Shown here piece after piece: positions 41,701 through 61,609 of a stretch of DNA of 64,000 nt. The stretch covers positions 18,191,963-18,255,962 of the forward strand of contig NC_079219.1 of assembly GCF_029633865.1 (NCBI RefSeq), written 5' to 3'. The DNA comes from Lampris incognitus. Taxonomy: Eukaryota; Chordata; Actinopteri; Lampriformes; Lampridae. The position numbers were made by a program, and so were the translations under genes. Under the pieces are notes generated by a model. It was not told the DNA's origin. It was given only the letters and a program-made list of their open reading frames with translations, and made no database searches. Within the stretch, counting starts at the first letter, position 1. The number at the start of each line of letters is the position of its first letter.

Positions 41701-42722
41701 AACAGCGTCAAGTTATAGTGAGGGGAAAATGAAAAGAAATGCCTACTTGCAGCAGCAAAGCAGTGGCCTGATGTGCAGTGCAGCATATAAGTAATATTAG
41801 ATAAACATGTCTTTACATGTTATCAAATTAATCGTGAGATTCTAAGCAAGATACCATGTGCAAGCCCATTTCCTTTTCTCGTGCATAATGTGGTTCGAGA
41901 TATAGCTTCCCACATAATCTGCAGCAAAAATCAGCCGAGCTAACAATTTTCAAATGAAAATGAGTTTGCAGTGTATATTTTTCAGTACTTACTTTCACTC
42001 ATTGTTGACCTGTATTGTAGAGTTCAGGCTCCACTGAACATTCACCATAAGATGTTATCATTTCAGATAAATTAAAAGTTAACTTACCTGAGGACCCAGT
42101 TTCTTCATCATGTGACGGAAAAATTCATCAAGCTCCTTCCCCTCAATGTAGCCATTATCTGCCAAGAGAAAGCGCTATACTACTTGGTTTGGTCAATGTA
42201 GCACGTTTCGATTCAGCTCACGTTCCACCTTGATCAAATCAGGAAGTGGAGTTTCTTCTCAAGGACATAAATTGGATATTTTGACTTATACTATGCATTC
42301 TCCTCAGCATCAGGCATTATCTTTGAAATTGTACCTTCTGTGACCTTCATCTTTACAGATTAAATTTGGTTCATCGCTGCTGTCATTAGAAATGCTTAAA
42401 TTTCTCAAAAATATAAAATTCTTTGGTGATGGCAAGGGAATATGAAATATTACTCAGTACCAATTTTGTTTCTTGAAAATCGCATGGAAAAAGTCAGAAA
42501 TGCACTTCTTAAACATTAGATATCCTAACTATTGTTCTCATAAATATTGTCTAATGACCGAGTGTAACGAAAGCATAATGACATACTTGGGACGACCCAT
42601 TTACATGGTACATTTATAGGAATAATCGTATAAAGTCATAAAGTGTCCTCACCATCTGCATCAAAGTGTTGCCAGATCTCTAGGAAACCAGCTGCGTCCA
42701 AGTTATCAAAAGCAGTTTCCAT
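14914..42722 (-). CDS. SCGN: secretagogin, complete gene, 11 coding exons
   Basis: Secretagogin is a cytosolic six-EF-hand calcium sensor of neuroendocrine cells and neurons. The exons join to 819 nt (272 residues; the human protein has 276) with GT-AG ends and matching phases throughout. EF loops, by deduced residue: 21-32 [12 protein letters not shown], 67-78 [12 protein letters not shown], 114-125 [12 protein letters not shown], 158-169 [12 protein letters not shown], 206-217 [12 protein letters not shown], 250-261 [12 protein letters not shown]. Loops 1, 2, 3 and 6 look canonical. Loop 4 ends in Asp and loop 5 has Thr and Ala at coordinating positions. The ATG at 42722 has a good Kozak context (A at -3, G at +4) and an in-frame TGA 39 bases upstream. 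The gene spans 27.8 kb, swollen by transposons in introns 2, 3, 7 and 9. The neighbour on the same strand is CARMIL1. Confidence 0.96.
15043..15559 (-). other. SCGN intron 10
   Basis: 517 bp with no recognisable element apart from a short G run at 15054-15064. Confidence 0.7.
15560..15628 (-). CDS. SCGN: SCGN exon 10
   Basis: 69 nt, 23 codons. Encodes the rest of EF loop 5 ([10 protein letters not shown]) and the helix [13 protein letters not shown]. Donor GTAAGC, acceptor TTTAG. Confidence 0.95.
16090..16360 (-). mobile_element. old tRNA-derived SINE (family B), degenerate
   Basis: Weak but collinear similarity to the copies at 30103 and 53680, including GGGGAGAACATGCAAACT and a decayed B-box region before GTGACACTCTTAACTTCAGCCACC. 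It lies in SCGN intron 9. Confidence 0.5.
16680..16718. repeat. (CA)n microsatellite
   Basis: About 19 CA units in SCGN intron 9. Confidence 0.9.
16952..16996. repeat. (AT)n microsatellite
   Basis: Uninterrupted AT repeat in SCGN intron 9. Confidence 0.9.
17529..17893 (+). mobile_element. tRNA-derived SINE (family B), full length
   Basis: Starts GGCACGGTGGCCCAGTGG with a pol III A box (GTGGCCCAGTGGTTAGCG) and a B box (GGGTTCGAACC at 17580-17590). The body is TGTGTGGAGTTTGTATGTT then TTTTCTCCAGGTGCTCCGG. The tail ends GGGGATTAATAAAGG. Other copies lie on the minus strand at 30103-30556 and 53680-54009. Confidence 0.85.
18430..18489 (-). CDS. SCGN: SCGN exon 9
   Basis: 60 nt, 20 codons. Encodes [20 protein letters not shown], the entering helix and first residues of EF-hand 5. 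Donor GTAAGT, acceptor CTCAG. Confidence 0.95.
18960..19290. mobile_element. unclassified dispersed repeat (SINE-like)
   Basis: Contains GGGGTCACCACAGCGGA, also seen at RTE 3' ends in this window, and a TTGGATGCCCTTCC block of a kind common in fish interspersed repeats. No clear A/B boxes were identified. Classification is tentative. Confidence 0.4.
19400..19800 (+). mobile_element. RTE-clade LINE, C-terminal pol fragment
   Basis: Reads in shifting frames as the RTE C-terminal region: [59 protein letters not shown] and [15 protein letters not shown]. It ends with AGTAGTAGTA near 19790. It lies in SCGN intron 8. The same segment recurs at 25795-26395 and 28566-29362. Confidence 0.8.
20511..20556 (-). 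CDS. SCGN: SCGN exon 8
   Basis: 46 nt. Completes the split Arg codon, then encodes [15 protein letters not shown], the conserved linker after EF4. Donor GTGAGT, acceptor TTCAG. Confidence 0.95.
20796..21213 (-). mobile_element. SINE family A copy 1
   Basis: A tRNA-derived SINE of about 420 bp. The head (minus strand, from 21213) has TGGGTAGCACGGTGG and a B-box area (GTTTTGAATCCCCGT). The body contains CACAATTGGCTG and TGGTCGTTGCACTAGCGCC. The tail is CAATTGGAGGAGAAAAGG. It lies in SCGN intron 7. The TSD is unclear (GCATCT-like on both sides). Confidence 0.8.
21410..21530 (-). mobile_element. Penelope-like terminal fragment
   Basis: Minus strand AGAGGTCACTTAGTTGAGTG, ATGAAACTAATGTCAATAAA and GATGAACTAATTCAAC match the 8776-8870 end, but the CUGA half of the hammerhead-like core is missing. 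Confidence 0.65.
22040..22135 (-). mobile_element. Penelope-like terminal fragment
   Basis: Minus strand CTGAAGA (22127-22121) then GAGTGATGAAATGTATCTGT and GATGAACTGATTCAACC. It matches the other ends but stem II is degenerate. It abuts an R2-like LINE piece. Confidence 0.65.
22128..22440 (+). pseudogene. R2-like LINE C-terminal fragment
   Basis: An open stretch to the TAG at 22416 reads [48 protein letters not shown] and [20 protein letters not shown]. This resembles the C-terminal end after the RT of LINEs with a restriction-like endonuclease (D in IDVAIPSD). It lies in SCGN intron 7. The family call is by motif resemblance. Confidence 0.55.
22590..22731. repeat. ~140-bp near-perfect palindrome, hammerhead-like boxes
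   Basis: Arms 22618-22654 and 22667-22703 are perfectly complementary around a 12-base centre (TATCAGCTAATG); the match continues outward to about 22590 and 22731 with five mismatches. Plus strand: CTAATGA (22661-22667), GAAA (22681-22684), ACAG/CTGT stem then C. Minus strand: CTGATAA and GAAAC. Flanking sequences on both sides repeat TTTGTTGAGCACTTT. Probably the end of a Penelope-like or other repeat. It lies in SCGN intron 7. Confidence 0.8.
22816..22858 (-). mobile_element. SINE family B tail fragment
   Basis: ATCCATCCATCCATTATCC and CCGCTTATCCTGCTA match the 3' ends of the 30103 and 53680 copies. It is flanked by TA microsatellites. Confidence 0.5.
22895..23085 (+). pseudogene. second R2-like LINE fragment
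   Basis: Reads [20 protein letters not shown] then [17 protein letters not shown] before a stop, resembling the GYRKRM...W...F..T.QRL..Q segment of the same type of LINE pol as 22128-22440. A broken copy. Confidence 0.45.
23262..23390 (+). mobile_element. Penelope-like terminal fragment
   Basis: Plus strand CTGAAGAGG, GTGATGAAACGTATCTGTC, AATAAACATTGTATCCAG, then ATGAACTGATTTAACC: the same end as 8776-8870 with stem II shortened. Confidence 0.65.
23484..23539 (-). CDS. SCGN: SCGN exon 7
   Basis: 56 nt. Encodes MKIF and EF loop 4 [12 protein letters not shown], then LA and two bases of the next Arg codon. Donor GTACTT, acceptor TGCAG. Confidence 0.95.
23726..24166 (-). mobile_element. SINE family A copy 2
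   Basis: Full-length copy with a perfect 12-bp TSD CGTTATTCTATT (23714-23725 and 24167-24178). Minus-strand head GGGCATCCGGGTGGCATAGC, B box GGTTTGAATCC, and a polypurine tail (T- and C-rich on plus). It lies in SCGN intron 6. Confidence 0.9.
24180..24932. other. SCGN intron 6, nothing recognised
   Basis: Contains a 127-codon open frame (24517-24900, plus) with no recognisable motif and antisense to SCGN; probably a chance frame. Confidence 0.5.
24933..25272. repeat. 340-bp imperfect inverted repeat (hairpin)
   Basis: The left arm 24933-25091 and right arm 25123-25272 are inverted copies (TTGCTGAC...GCATTGACGGA against TCCGTCAATGC...GTCAGCAA). Shared blocks include AGCTGCAGATAATAACAAT, GCATAGCA, and the TTGGTCT/AGACCA region. 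The loop is 31 bases. Small indels distinguish the arms. It lies in SCGN intron 6. Either a fold-back MITE or a recent inverted duplication; it would form a long hairpin in the pre-mRNA. Confidence 0.8.
25439..25516 (-). CDS. SCGN: SCGN exon 6
   Basis: 78 nt, 26 codons. Encodes the helix [13 protein letters not shown] and [10 protein letters not shown] leading into EF-hand 4. Donor GTAGTA (weak), acceptor GCCAG. Confidence 0.93.
25795..26395 (-). mobile_element. RTE-clade LINE, 3' pol fragment
   Basis: Minus strand frames read [78 protein letters not shown] and [15 protein letters not shown]. The 3' end CCGCTGTGGTAATCCCTAAT lies near 25792-25811. It lies in SCGN intron 5. Confidence 0.85.
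26494..26550 (-). CDS. SCGN: SCGN exon 5
   Basis: 57 nt, 19 codons. Encodes EF-hand 3: IWRKY then the loop [12 protein letters not shown] and LR. Donor GTAAGG, acceptor CATAG. Confidence 0.95.
27213..27637 (+). mobile_element. SINE family A copy 3
   Basis: Full length with a 10-bp TSD AACCAGGAAG (27203-27212 and 27638-27647). Head GGGCATCCGGGTAGTGTAGC, B box GGTTCGAATCC (27271-27281), tail CAATTGGGGAGAAAAAGGG. It lies in SCGN intron 4, opposite to the gene. Confidence 0.92.
27932..28021 (-). CDS. SCGN: SCGN exon 4
   Basis: 90 nt, 30 codons, phase 0 at both ends. Encodes the EF2-EF3 linker including [19 protein letters not shown] and NSVDFMK. Donor GTAAGC, acceptor CCCAG. Confidence 0.95.
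28022..28525. other. SCGN intron 3, 3'-proximal part
   Basis: Repeated short CCAGT/CTGGT-type motifs at 28320-28445 (TGGTTGAATT, CTGGTGCAG, CCAGTCCAGTG), otherwise nothing recognised. Confidence 0.5.
28531..28562. repeat. (CA)n microsatellite
   Basis: About 16 CA units next to the RTE fragment. Confidence 0.9.
28566..29362 (-). mobile_element. RTE-clade LINE, pol fragment
   Basis: Minus strand: [94 protein letters not shown]. It covers the thumb and C-terminal region and has stops upstream. It joins head-to-head with the 29362-29546 piece. Confidence 0.85.
29362..29546 (+). mobile_element. RTE-clade LINE, RT palm piece in opposite orientation
   Basis: Plus strand reads [11 protein letters not shown], a GSEPF-like block, then [20 protein letters not shown] with frame shifts; this is the RT part that normally precedes the sequence at 29362-28566, here inverted. 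Confidence 0.65.
29547..30102. other. SCGN intron 3, nothing recognised
   Basis: CAGTCCAGT/CCAGTATAATCCAG-type short repeats near 29660-29695, otherwise no feature recognised. Confidence 0.5.
30103..30556 (-). mobile_element. SINE family B copy with internal CA expansion
   Basis: Minus-strand head GGCGGCACGGTGGCGCAGTG with TTAGCGTGGTCACC, B box GGGTTCGAGCC (30506-30496), body GTGTGGAGTGTGTATGTTCT, 3' end TAAGGGATGGATGGATG. A CA run of about 88 bases sits inside the element. Confidence 0.88.
30232..30320. repeat. (CA)n microsatellite inside the SINE
   Basis: About 44 CA units; one of the longest microsatellites in the window. Confidence 0.95.
30557..32804. other. SCGN intron 3, nothing recognised
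   Basis: AT-rich sequence with a poly-C run (31930-31945), TA repeats (32671-32692) and a TG microsatellite (32729-32762). No coding or element signature seen; CCCATTGGTTG-type short repeats occur around 32405-32510. Confidence 0.5.
32805..32897 (-). CDS. SCGN: SCGN exon 3
   Basis: 93 nt, 31 codons, phase 0 at both ends. Encodes EF-hand 2: the helix [10 protein letters not shown] and the loop [12 protein letters not shown], ending exactly at the loop's last Glu. Donor GTACAG, acceptor AAAAG. Confidence 0.95.
32898..33380. other. SCGN intron 2, 3'-proximal part
   Basis: No feature recognised; 33145-33170 has TTGTTGTTG and GGTAACCATGG. Confidence 0.5.
33390..34420. repeat. tandem-like repeat with AAAATGACCG / CGGTCATTTT motifs
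   Basis: Two direct copies of about 140 bp: 33417-33545 and 33789-33905, sharing GGGCGGTCA, AAACTCTATAT, AAATACCCAATTGAGAT, GTTAGTATGTCT and ACGACT. The inverted motif GGTCATTTTGACC and variants recur near 33412-33442, 33785-33808, 34197-34225 and 34400-34416. No coding capacity. Possibly piggyBac-like non-autonomous material, but no TTAA-bounded ends could be fixed. Confidence 0.6.
34865..35087 (-). repeat. gypsy 3' LTR (left copy)
   Basis: 223 bp, plus-strand ends TGTTGTGACTTC...AATACACCACA; near-identical to the right copy. Confidence 0.93.
35334..37911 (-). pseudogene. gypsy gag-pol, internally deleted and frameshifted
   Basis: The 37911 ATG starts a Gag N-terminal part ([20 protein letters not shown]) that after about 90 codons runs straight into the middle of the RT ([18 protein letters not shown], near 37620). 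The rest of Gag, the protease and the first half of the RT are missing. The RT box reads IIADDMII. A frameshift near 37310-37330 moves the frame to 37322-35334. That frame carries RNase H ([24 protein letters not shown]) and integrase: H-H-C-C zinc region, D in VGADIFEL, D in VSDHVPF (family usually DNG), E in NGMAERAIK. Not functional on its own. Confidence 0.88.
38015..38238 (-). repeat. gypsy 5' LTR (right copy)
   Basis: 224 bp. Differs from the left copy by single substitutions, a 2-bp TA insertion in the TATATA stretch and a 1-bp deletion. Confidence 0.93.
38365..38516 (+). repeat. LTR2 of the miniature element, with tRNA-like module
   Basis: Starts TGTAACGTGCATGG, ends TGAATTAGCTACA. 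Inside is a tRNA-like segment: A box TAGTCGAGCGG (38422-38432), D-stem GTCG/CGAT (38424-38427, 38437-38440), a TCTCCC/GGGAGA stem with a seven-base loop ATGGTGC (38442-38460), T-arm CGGG/CCCG with a seven-base loop (38463-38477), and a B-box-like GGTTTGCGTCC. No acceptor stem is preserved. Confidence 0.65.
39047..40440. other. SCGN intron 2, no gene
   Basis: Mostly unassigned. 39239-39475 has a short minus frame ([20 protein letters not shown]) that looks like a piece of a dispersed repeat rather than a gene. Poly-A and poly-T runs at 39149 and 39541-39555. Confidence 0.45.
40448..40837. mobile_element. hAT-type MITE, old copy
   Basis: Inverted ends: left CCACCGGTTTTTAATCTGG then TTTAGGACCC, right CTGAGGACCTGATTGAGAAC then CAATGG (reverse complement CCATTGGTTCTCAATCAGG). 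The interior has AACACCTGACACAACAGGTG and CACACCTATGACAGGTGGG, typical of a fish hAT-derived MITE. No coding sequence. Confidence 0.55.
40838..42087. other. SCGN intron 2, 5'-proximal part
   Basis: No feature recognised; a T run lies at 41424-41440. Confidence 0.5.
42088..42158 (-). CDS. SCGN: SCGN exon 2
   Basis: 71 nt between a GGCAG acceptor and a GTAAGT donor. Completes EF loop 1 (DNGYIEGKE) and the following helix ending KKLGPQ. Phase 1 in, phase 0 out. Confidence 0.95.
42159..42652. other. SCGN intron 1
   Basis: 494 bp, nothing recognised. Confidence 0.6.
42653..42722 (-). CDS. SCGN: SCGN exon 1 (start codon)
   Basis: 70 nt, residues 1-23 plus one base. Encodes [13 protein letters not shown], then the entering helix and the first residues of EF loop 1 (DAD). 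Donor GTGAGG. Ends in phase 1. Confidence 0.95.
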
Positions 42723-45700
42723 TCTAACAAAGGAATATAAGAGACCCTCAGCCTTTGCTCATAAATTGGTCTACAGTACTTCGGTTAAGTAGGCTATGGT
42801 GACAACCTGCTGCACTGTTCAGATGCCCTCTACTGTGGCATATGGGTCTCTGACCACACCTCCGGCGTGTGTGAGGGAAAATGAGAGATGCTCTATCTGA
42901 AGGGTTGTATTCACCACACCACCTGGTGGCTGATGTCTTGCATTGCAGGGAAGAGCTTGCGCTAGACAAAACCTGAACAGCAGCCAATGTGCTGGTGGGG
43001 AGAGAAAAGACACAGGGCAAATGCTTTAAAGCCTGTAAAATTATTTTAATTAATATTATTATTCACATGGAGAGTTGTCTAACACCAGTGGAATGATTTA
43101 GTAAAACAAGTAGATCCATGATGAAATGGAACAAATACCGTACTGCATAACAAGACTGCAGATGAGCAAAACATAACATTTGGTTTTTTTTTTCCCAGCT
43201 TAAAAAAAATAGCTGTTTTACTTTTTTTTTCACATCACGAGAGTAACAACTGATTGCGTGGAAAGGCAAATCAATACATACAAAGAATTACTTCCCGTAA
43301 TATAAACACAATTTAAATGTAAAAGAAAAACAACAAAAGATCCAAGACATCATTGGCTACCATTTGCATTATTTTATTTCAGAAGTTACATACAAATCCC
43401 TAGTGTAGTAGTGTACTTAGTACCAAACCAATATAGGATTTGTCGTGTTCACATACGTGTGTGAATATATCACAGTGTATATATGAAAACACATATATAC
43501 ATACCTTACAACTCAATCATCATGCAGTCTCGTGCACGTGCGTGCACACACACACGCAGATGGGAGTCTAGGCTCACTTCTATTGTTACTTTCACTTTTC
43601 CCATTCTGTCGCCCCCCCCCCCCCATCAAATAAAGTGACTGCTCACAAAGAGGGACACAAATGGCCAAACAGCTGCAGCGAGGAGAACTAATGTAAAGTG
43701 AAAGCAAAGAATTGGGGGAACAGACTAACAGATATACAGGCAAAGTACGCAACACAGGCCAGGTATGTAAAGCATGTAAAACTTGTTTTTTTTTCTCTCC
43801 AATACACCTTCCTTAACATCTGAACTTGTCATAAATCAGACGAAAAGAAATGTTTGTGGACTGTTATGAGACTGAAACTGTTAAAGCAAATAATTCATTG
43901 TTTGACACCAGGGACAGATAAATTATGTACAACAGCAAAGGTGTATTTTTTTCCCTCCACGCTATTATTGCAGATAAATAAGCTAAAAACAAACAAAACG
44001 ACAACAAAAAAAAAACCAACCACAAATGGGAAACGTACAGGACGGACAGACAGATATACACACACACCATAGGAGAAGGTGCAGCAGTTTTAAGACCTTT
44101 GGCCCTGACTACAATTAGACCCTTTATACAATACAAGTTGTGTGCCTTTCACACCGCCATCCAAAAACTGAACTGGACTCAACTGAATTGTGTATTTGGT
44201 TGGAGTACACGGTCAAAAAGCACTGGGACAGTGACCAAACGCAATTTATGTGTGTATAACCTCATCATCTTATTTAATTATAGCAGCGCACAAGACAATT
44301 TAGTTTTGTTCATCGGCCGCAGATTTGTCCCAAACCGTAGGCAGGCTTTGTCACGTGACTGTGAGGCTGCCTCAACCAAGGCCGATACCGATCCTATCGA
44401 TTGCACATCAAGCATGCCTTACTCAAAAACTACAGCGTTCGGGTTATTCTTCTTTGAAGTAAATGGATACGGATGGTTTGTGCACTGAGGAACTGGAAGC
44501 AGGTTTGTATCAGTGCTTGAAAAAGAGTGTTAGTCCTCAGGGAGAGAAAAGTCATAAACCTGAGAGCAGCGTTGGCGTGAAGCGTTCGGGTCCCGAAAGT
44601 AGTGGTTAGAGCCCAGAGTCCCAAAACAATACATAATCAGTCTCTTAACTTATGTTATGATAAACGTACTGAACACAGAGGTCAAAACGTGTCGGACGGT
44701 CGGAGTTTCCTCTGTGTCCTGCTTTCATAGTGAACATATCTGAAAACCTGCCTCGATAGCTCATCTGAAGCCAGACACTGAAACAGGTATCTTCACAGAT
44801 CACACTCTTTGTTGCTGTGAGTAGGTTCCTTACTTTCAATGGACCATCAGTACATGGGGGGTGGGGTGGGGGGGACCAGAGATGATGGTCTACTATCCAC
44901 ATCCACTTGCCTTAAAGAGCAACTCTGTGCCTATATGAAATCCTGTCACCATTCTAGAGCTGCAGCTAATAGGAAAAAGACTCTGCAGGTGGCATCTTGT
45001 AGCCTAGCGTTTCCCTATTCATGGTCTGTAGACTAGTAAATTATGGAAAAACAGGTATAATAAGCGAGTTACATGTACCCACAGGTATCCTGGCAACTGT
45101 CTCCTCTTTAGTACAGAGCTGAAGCCTCCCTGCTGCAGCTTGAGATTCACTGACAGTGTTAACACCGGCACATAGCCGTGTATGTGGCTACTCCGTATTG
45201 CATTTTAATGACATTTATTCAGCTACACTACTTCAGTATGTCAAAGTGTTTTTCTCTTGAATAGTAAAACAAATTAAAAGTTGTCTCGTGCACAGTGTCT
45301 AAACGAGGAGAAAAAAGCTAGTTTTAACAGTGCTTCAGCCCTATTTGATTGATTATTACTGAAGTTAGTTTTAGTAACCCACAGTCCTCTCAAAGCAACA
45401 CTTCATACAGTCACTCCAACTCACATTAAGGGACATAGACAAACATGAGTCCAATAGGGGCGTTTGATTTAGTTTGCCTTGAAAGCCAGGTGGAAGGTTT
45501 ATGCTCTTTTCTGGGTAAATACTCCATTCAAAAATCCATAAAATGGCAACACATCGCCTTAGAATGATGGTAAGGCTCACAAAAGTTGCCCTCGGTGTCC
45601 AAAAAGACAAACATGCTGGTTTGATAACAAAGTCCTGGAGCAGGTTGCCCAAATAAAACCCGGTCTTTTTCGGTTTTGCTACTGTAGGCAAACTGAACCA

Positions 45701-46663
45701 AACACAAAACCAAAACCAAAACTTGGCTGATTTTTGTGTAAGCTGAGGTTCTCAGCTGGACCTGTATTTTCCTGTAAAAAACATGTATTGCATAATGGCT
45801 TCGGCGACCCCTGAAGATAGGAGAGAAAACAAAGGAATTCACAAGCAGAAGTATCTGCCACGTATATAGCATATAGGAAAAAAAATCTATACAAATATAT
45901 AGAAGAAAAAAAATCCTATTGGGCTCAGGTCCTGGAGTATGTTATAGTTTCAGTACAGTACAGTGATATTATTATGGTGTATTTGGTCCCTGGAGGATGA
46001 GCTACTGGAAGCTATAGGATGCTGTCGGGTTAGTTCTCTTCTAGGTTAGAGAGGGAGACACTAAGGACTACACTCAACAGACTGACACAGTTTTATCTCT
46101 TTTTTCTGATAGCACGGCCGCTTGTACTAACCTTATGCTCTGGCCTGAAAGTATTTTGCTGCCATTTTAGTGGTTTTTACATGTTTGACTGAACCGAAAG
46201 ACTATGTGGTCCATTATGGGTTGAGTAAGCTTAATAATGCAAGGGCACATGACAACCCATTCAAAACTCTGTATAATTCAATGTTACGGAGAGAGATTCT
46301 CTTCGTGACTGAGATATGAAGCCCAGTTTGGTTTTACTGAGGGTTGTGTGAGAGAAAAAGGAATTGAACAAGGGTATCATGCCAAGTGGTATTATCCACT
46401 GTTCATTTTAAATTGCATCTTTTAATTCAACTGAAACCCTTTAGGTCCACATTGAGGTATGTGGGTCATGCCAGACCTATAGATCTCAAGTTTAAGGCAT
46501 ACCTCAACATAAACAAGGGAGAACGACTCTCAACCACTTCCAACACAAATGAAAACATATCAATTACATTTCCTTTGAGCGGTTTTCTTTCCCCCTAATG
46601 GAAAACACATGAGGGCTGTCACTGGATGTATTTCCCTCAAACAACCCCGCGAATCCACTTCAC
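42723..46663 (-). other. intergenic: CARMIL1 3' UTR/flank and SCGN upstream region
   Basis: About 3.9 kb between the CARMIL1 stop (46664) and the SCGN ATG (42722). It should hold the CARMIL1 3' UTR and the SCGN promoter/5' UTR. Minus-strand AATAAA signals occur (for example 43378-43373) but the true end is unknown. TTATAT lies about 15 bases before the SCGN ATG, too close for a TATA box. I see no transposon signature, which contrasts with the flanking introns. Confidence 0.5.
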
Positions 46664-61141
<14,478 letters not shown>

Positions 61142-61598
61142 ATTTGTTTTTTGTTTTTTTGGGATCCCCCCCCCTTTTTCTCCCCAATTGAACCCAACCA
61201 ATTACCCCACTCTTCCAAACCGTCCTGGTCACTGCTCCACCCCCTCTGCCAATCTGGGGAGGGCTGCAGACTACCACATGCCTCCTCCGATACATGTGGA
61301 GTCGCCAGCCGCTGCTTTTCACCTGACAGTGAGGGGTTTCACCAGGGGGGCGTAGTGCGTGGGAGGCTCATGCTATTCCCACCAGTTCCCCCTCCCCCCC
61401 GAACAGGCTCCCCGACCGACCAGAGGAGGCGCTAGTGCAGCAACCAGGACACATACCCACATCCGGCTTCCCACCCGCAGACATGGCCAATTGTGTCTGT
61501 AGGGACGCCCGATCAAGCCAGAGGTATCATGGGGATCCGAACCGGCGATCCTCGTGTTGATAGGCAATGGAACAGACCGCCATGCCACCCAGACGCCC
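61142..61598 (-). mobile_element. SINE family A copy 8
   Basis: Full length with an 11-bp TSD CAGCATTTCAA (61131-61141 and 61599-61609). Head GGGCGTCTGGGTGGCATGGC, B box GGTTCGGATCC, tail CAATTGGGGAGAAAAAGGGG. Confidence 0.92.
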
Positions 61599-61609
61599 CA
61601 GCATTTCAA

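Noticed and set aside
42723-42780. TATA box for SCGN (TTATAT about 15 bases before the ATG)
   Set aside because: Too close to the start codon to position transcription, and no supporting initiator is visible.
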